A DNA stretch of 64,000 bases from Carposina sasakii. Lineage: Eukaryota > Arthropoda > Insecta > Lepidoptera > Carposinidae. Below are positions 63,053-64,000 of this stretch, piece by piece (within the stretch, counting starts at the first letter, position 1; every line of letters starts with the position of its first letter). The notes beneath the pieces were generated by a model. The model was not told the DNA's origin, did no database searches, and saw only the letters and a list, made by a program, of their open reading frames with translations. A program made the position numbers and the translations under genes. The stretch lies in NCBI GenBank assembly GCA_014607495.2, contig CP053167.1, positions 186,001 through 250,000 of the forward strand, given 5' to 3'.

Positions 63053-63280
63053 TTATTTACCTACTTTTCGATACGAGTGGTCCATAATGATCATTGGTCT
63101 AAACAAAATTGTAGCAAAATCGTCCAGTAGGTAATTATTGGGCTGTTGATATAATCCGACTTCCCCTACAATGGTCCGCGTTAGAGGGTTTCCATGCCGC
63201 GGTAATTTGTACATTTCGCGCGCCACCGCCATTACGGTCCACTTTGAAAACGAATTCCATTTAATTTTTTTTATTCGCAC
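63053..63280 (-). other. Protein-like open frame of unknown identity
   Basis: A 75-codon minus frame beginning at a GTG (63278-63280) reads WNSFSKWTVMAVAREMYKLP, then VGEVGLYQQPNNYLLDDF and ends with HSYRKVGK. The composition is balanced, and the local DNA (63170-63260) is more GC-rich than the neighbours. No ATG precedes it; the first internal ATG would give about 59 codons. I do not recognise it. Chance is a real alternative. Confidence 0.25.
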
Positions 63281-63449
63281 TTTCGCGACGTTTTCGGGGA
63301 GTTTTGTAAGCGTTTAATAATTTGTCGAGTTTCGGTTTTAATTTTGGATATCGATGCTGGTAATGTTGATACGGATTTTTGTTGTTTTTGAAGTGTATGA
63401 GTTCGATTTGTCGTCAAAATATGACCGCAAAGGGAATTTATAAATTTTA
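63281..63449. other. No recognised feature
   Basis: Spacer. The minus frame here runs into MITE-A and is not supported. Confidence 0.35.
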
Positions 63450-63610
63450 TTGCTGGGTATAGGTACATACATAACAGAAGTAGTATATTAAGCATAATTC
63501 TATGAAAATAGCCAAGATATAGAGCATCTGTCCACAAAATTTGGGACTCAAAATCACATGTCAATTTTTAACTACTATACATAGTTTGTACAATCTTGAA
63601 TTGTAATGAG
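63450..63610. repeat. MITE-A left part
   Basis: TATATTAAGCATAATTCTAT, CTGTCCACAAAATTTGGGAC and AAAATCACATGTCAATTTTT follow the MITE-A left arm. The termini are eroded. Confidence 0.6.
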
Positions 63611-63944
63611 AGGCAAAGGAATTATAGGTAGGTAGATGCGATTTTCAATGTTTCTTAAATATCTCAATAATTTCGGATCGACAATATAAGTTCGCGCTTA
63701 TCTATTGAAAGGAATTCAATCAACCAACAGCTGGTCGGTGAAAGCCTTAATCCGGTAGATTAAGACCAATGTGGCCCTTTCGTATAAAGTTTACGTCTAA
63801 GGGATATAAAGGGAGGCACTTCCCTGTTATAGCACGGATGGGAAAACCATAAGGGCGGTTTTACGTTACCACTTACTTGACGACGTTTTTTACGAAACCA
63901 CGGATGAGGAAATCAAAAAGGTGCTGTTCATCAGTATATACTTA
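63611..63944. other. No recognised gene
   Basis: Moderate GC with no motif seen. Confidence 0.4.
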
Positions 63945-64000
63945 TAGGCTGTATCCTAAAATGCGGTAACCATAACTACAGGATCATTAAGGAAATTCTG
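63945..64000. repeat. R1 start, cut by window end
   Basis: GGCTGTATCCTAAAATGCGG, TAACCATAACTACAGGATCA and AAGGAAATTC are the R1 start after the (ATAC)n. It continues outside the window. Confidence 0.6.

Overview
This window looks like lepidopteran (moth or butterfly) nuclear DNA. It is AT-rich, has no bacterial-style gene packing, and is built almost entirely from dispersed repeats whose ends are typical of Lepidoptera. These include Helitrons ending in a GCGGACG...CGTCCGC hairpin plus CTAG, tRNA-headed SINEs, RTE-type LINE 3' ends with (TGA)n tails, and several TA-flanked MITE families. I found no intact host gene. If the window lies in a gene, it is most likely intronic; otherwise it is intergenic or heterochromatic.

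Layout. 1-9 kb: MITEs, a 644-bp TIR element, two tandem Helitrons, a foldback MITE and a LINE remnant. 9-17 kb: SINE copies, RTE LINE 3' ends, a second LINE inserted in an RTE tail, and an unexplained 78-codon open frame without ATG (15974-16210). 17-25 kb: foldback and TA-flanked MITEs, a Mutator-like transposase fragment (22519-22893) and a broken Ty3/gypsy pol fragment (23194-23749). 25-30 kb: two LINE remnants tail to tail, a triply nested MITE, and a Helitron carrying an insert with a near-perfect 118-bp inverted repeat. 30-44 kb: SINEs, MITEs, Helitrons and pogo-like DNA elements. 44-46 kb: a degenerate frame resembling the start of a trypsin-like serine protease domain, and an internally deleted pogo-like transposon that keeps a transposase N terminus. 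46-64 kb: more SINEs, a GC-rich retroposon with a perfect 14-bp target duplication, two head-to-head Helitrons, more MITEs, and two weakly protein-like minus-strand frames.

Short family names used below. MITE-A, B, C: TA-flanked elements starting CAGGGTGT and continuing AACAAA, TTTTTTTCG or TTGTGACAGCC. MITE-D: CCCGACTGCG termini. MITE-E: foldback with inner arms near TGTTCCATAC. MITE-F: CTAGCATGACC termini. R1: repeat starting (ATAC)n and ending AAGCCCCGCATCAGCAC. R2: repeat with CGCCTTTATCCCTTACGGGG. R3: SINE-like repeat starting GCCGCGTGGTGCCGGCAGAG and ending in an RTE-like tail. R5: repeat with GCGGYGGTAGGCT. S1, S2, S3: three tRNA-headed SINE families.

The parts do not form a pathway. 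What the window records is a layered insertion history: R3 appears to borrow the 3' tail of the RTE LINE, and several insertions can be ordered by nesting and target-site duplications. All family names rest on reading by eye; no database search was run.
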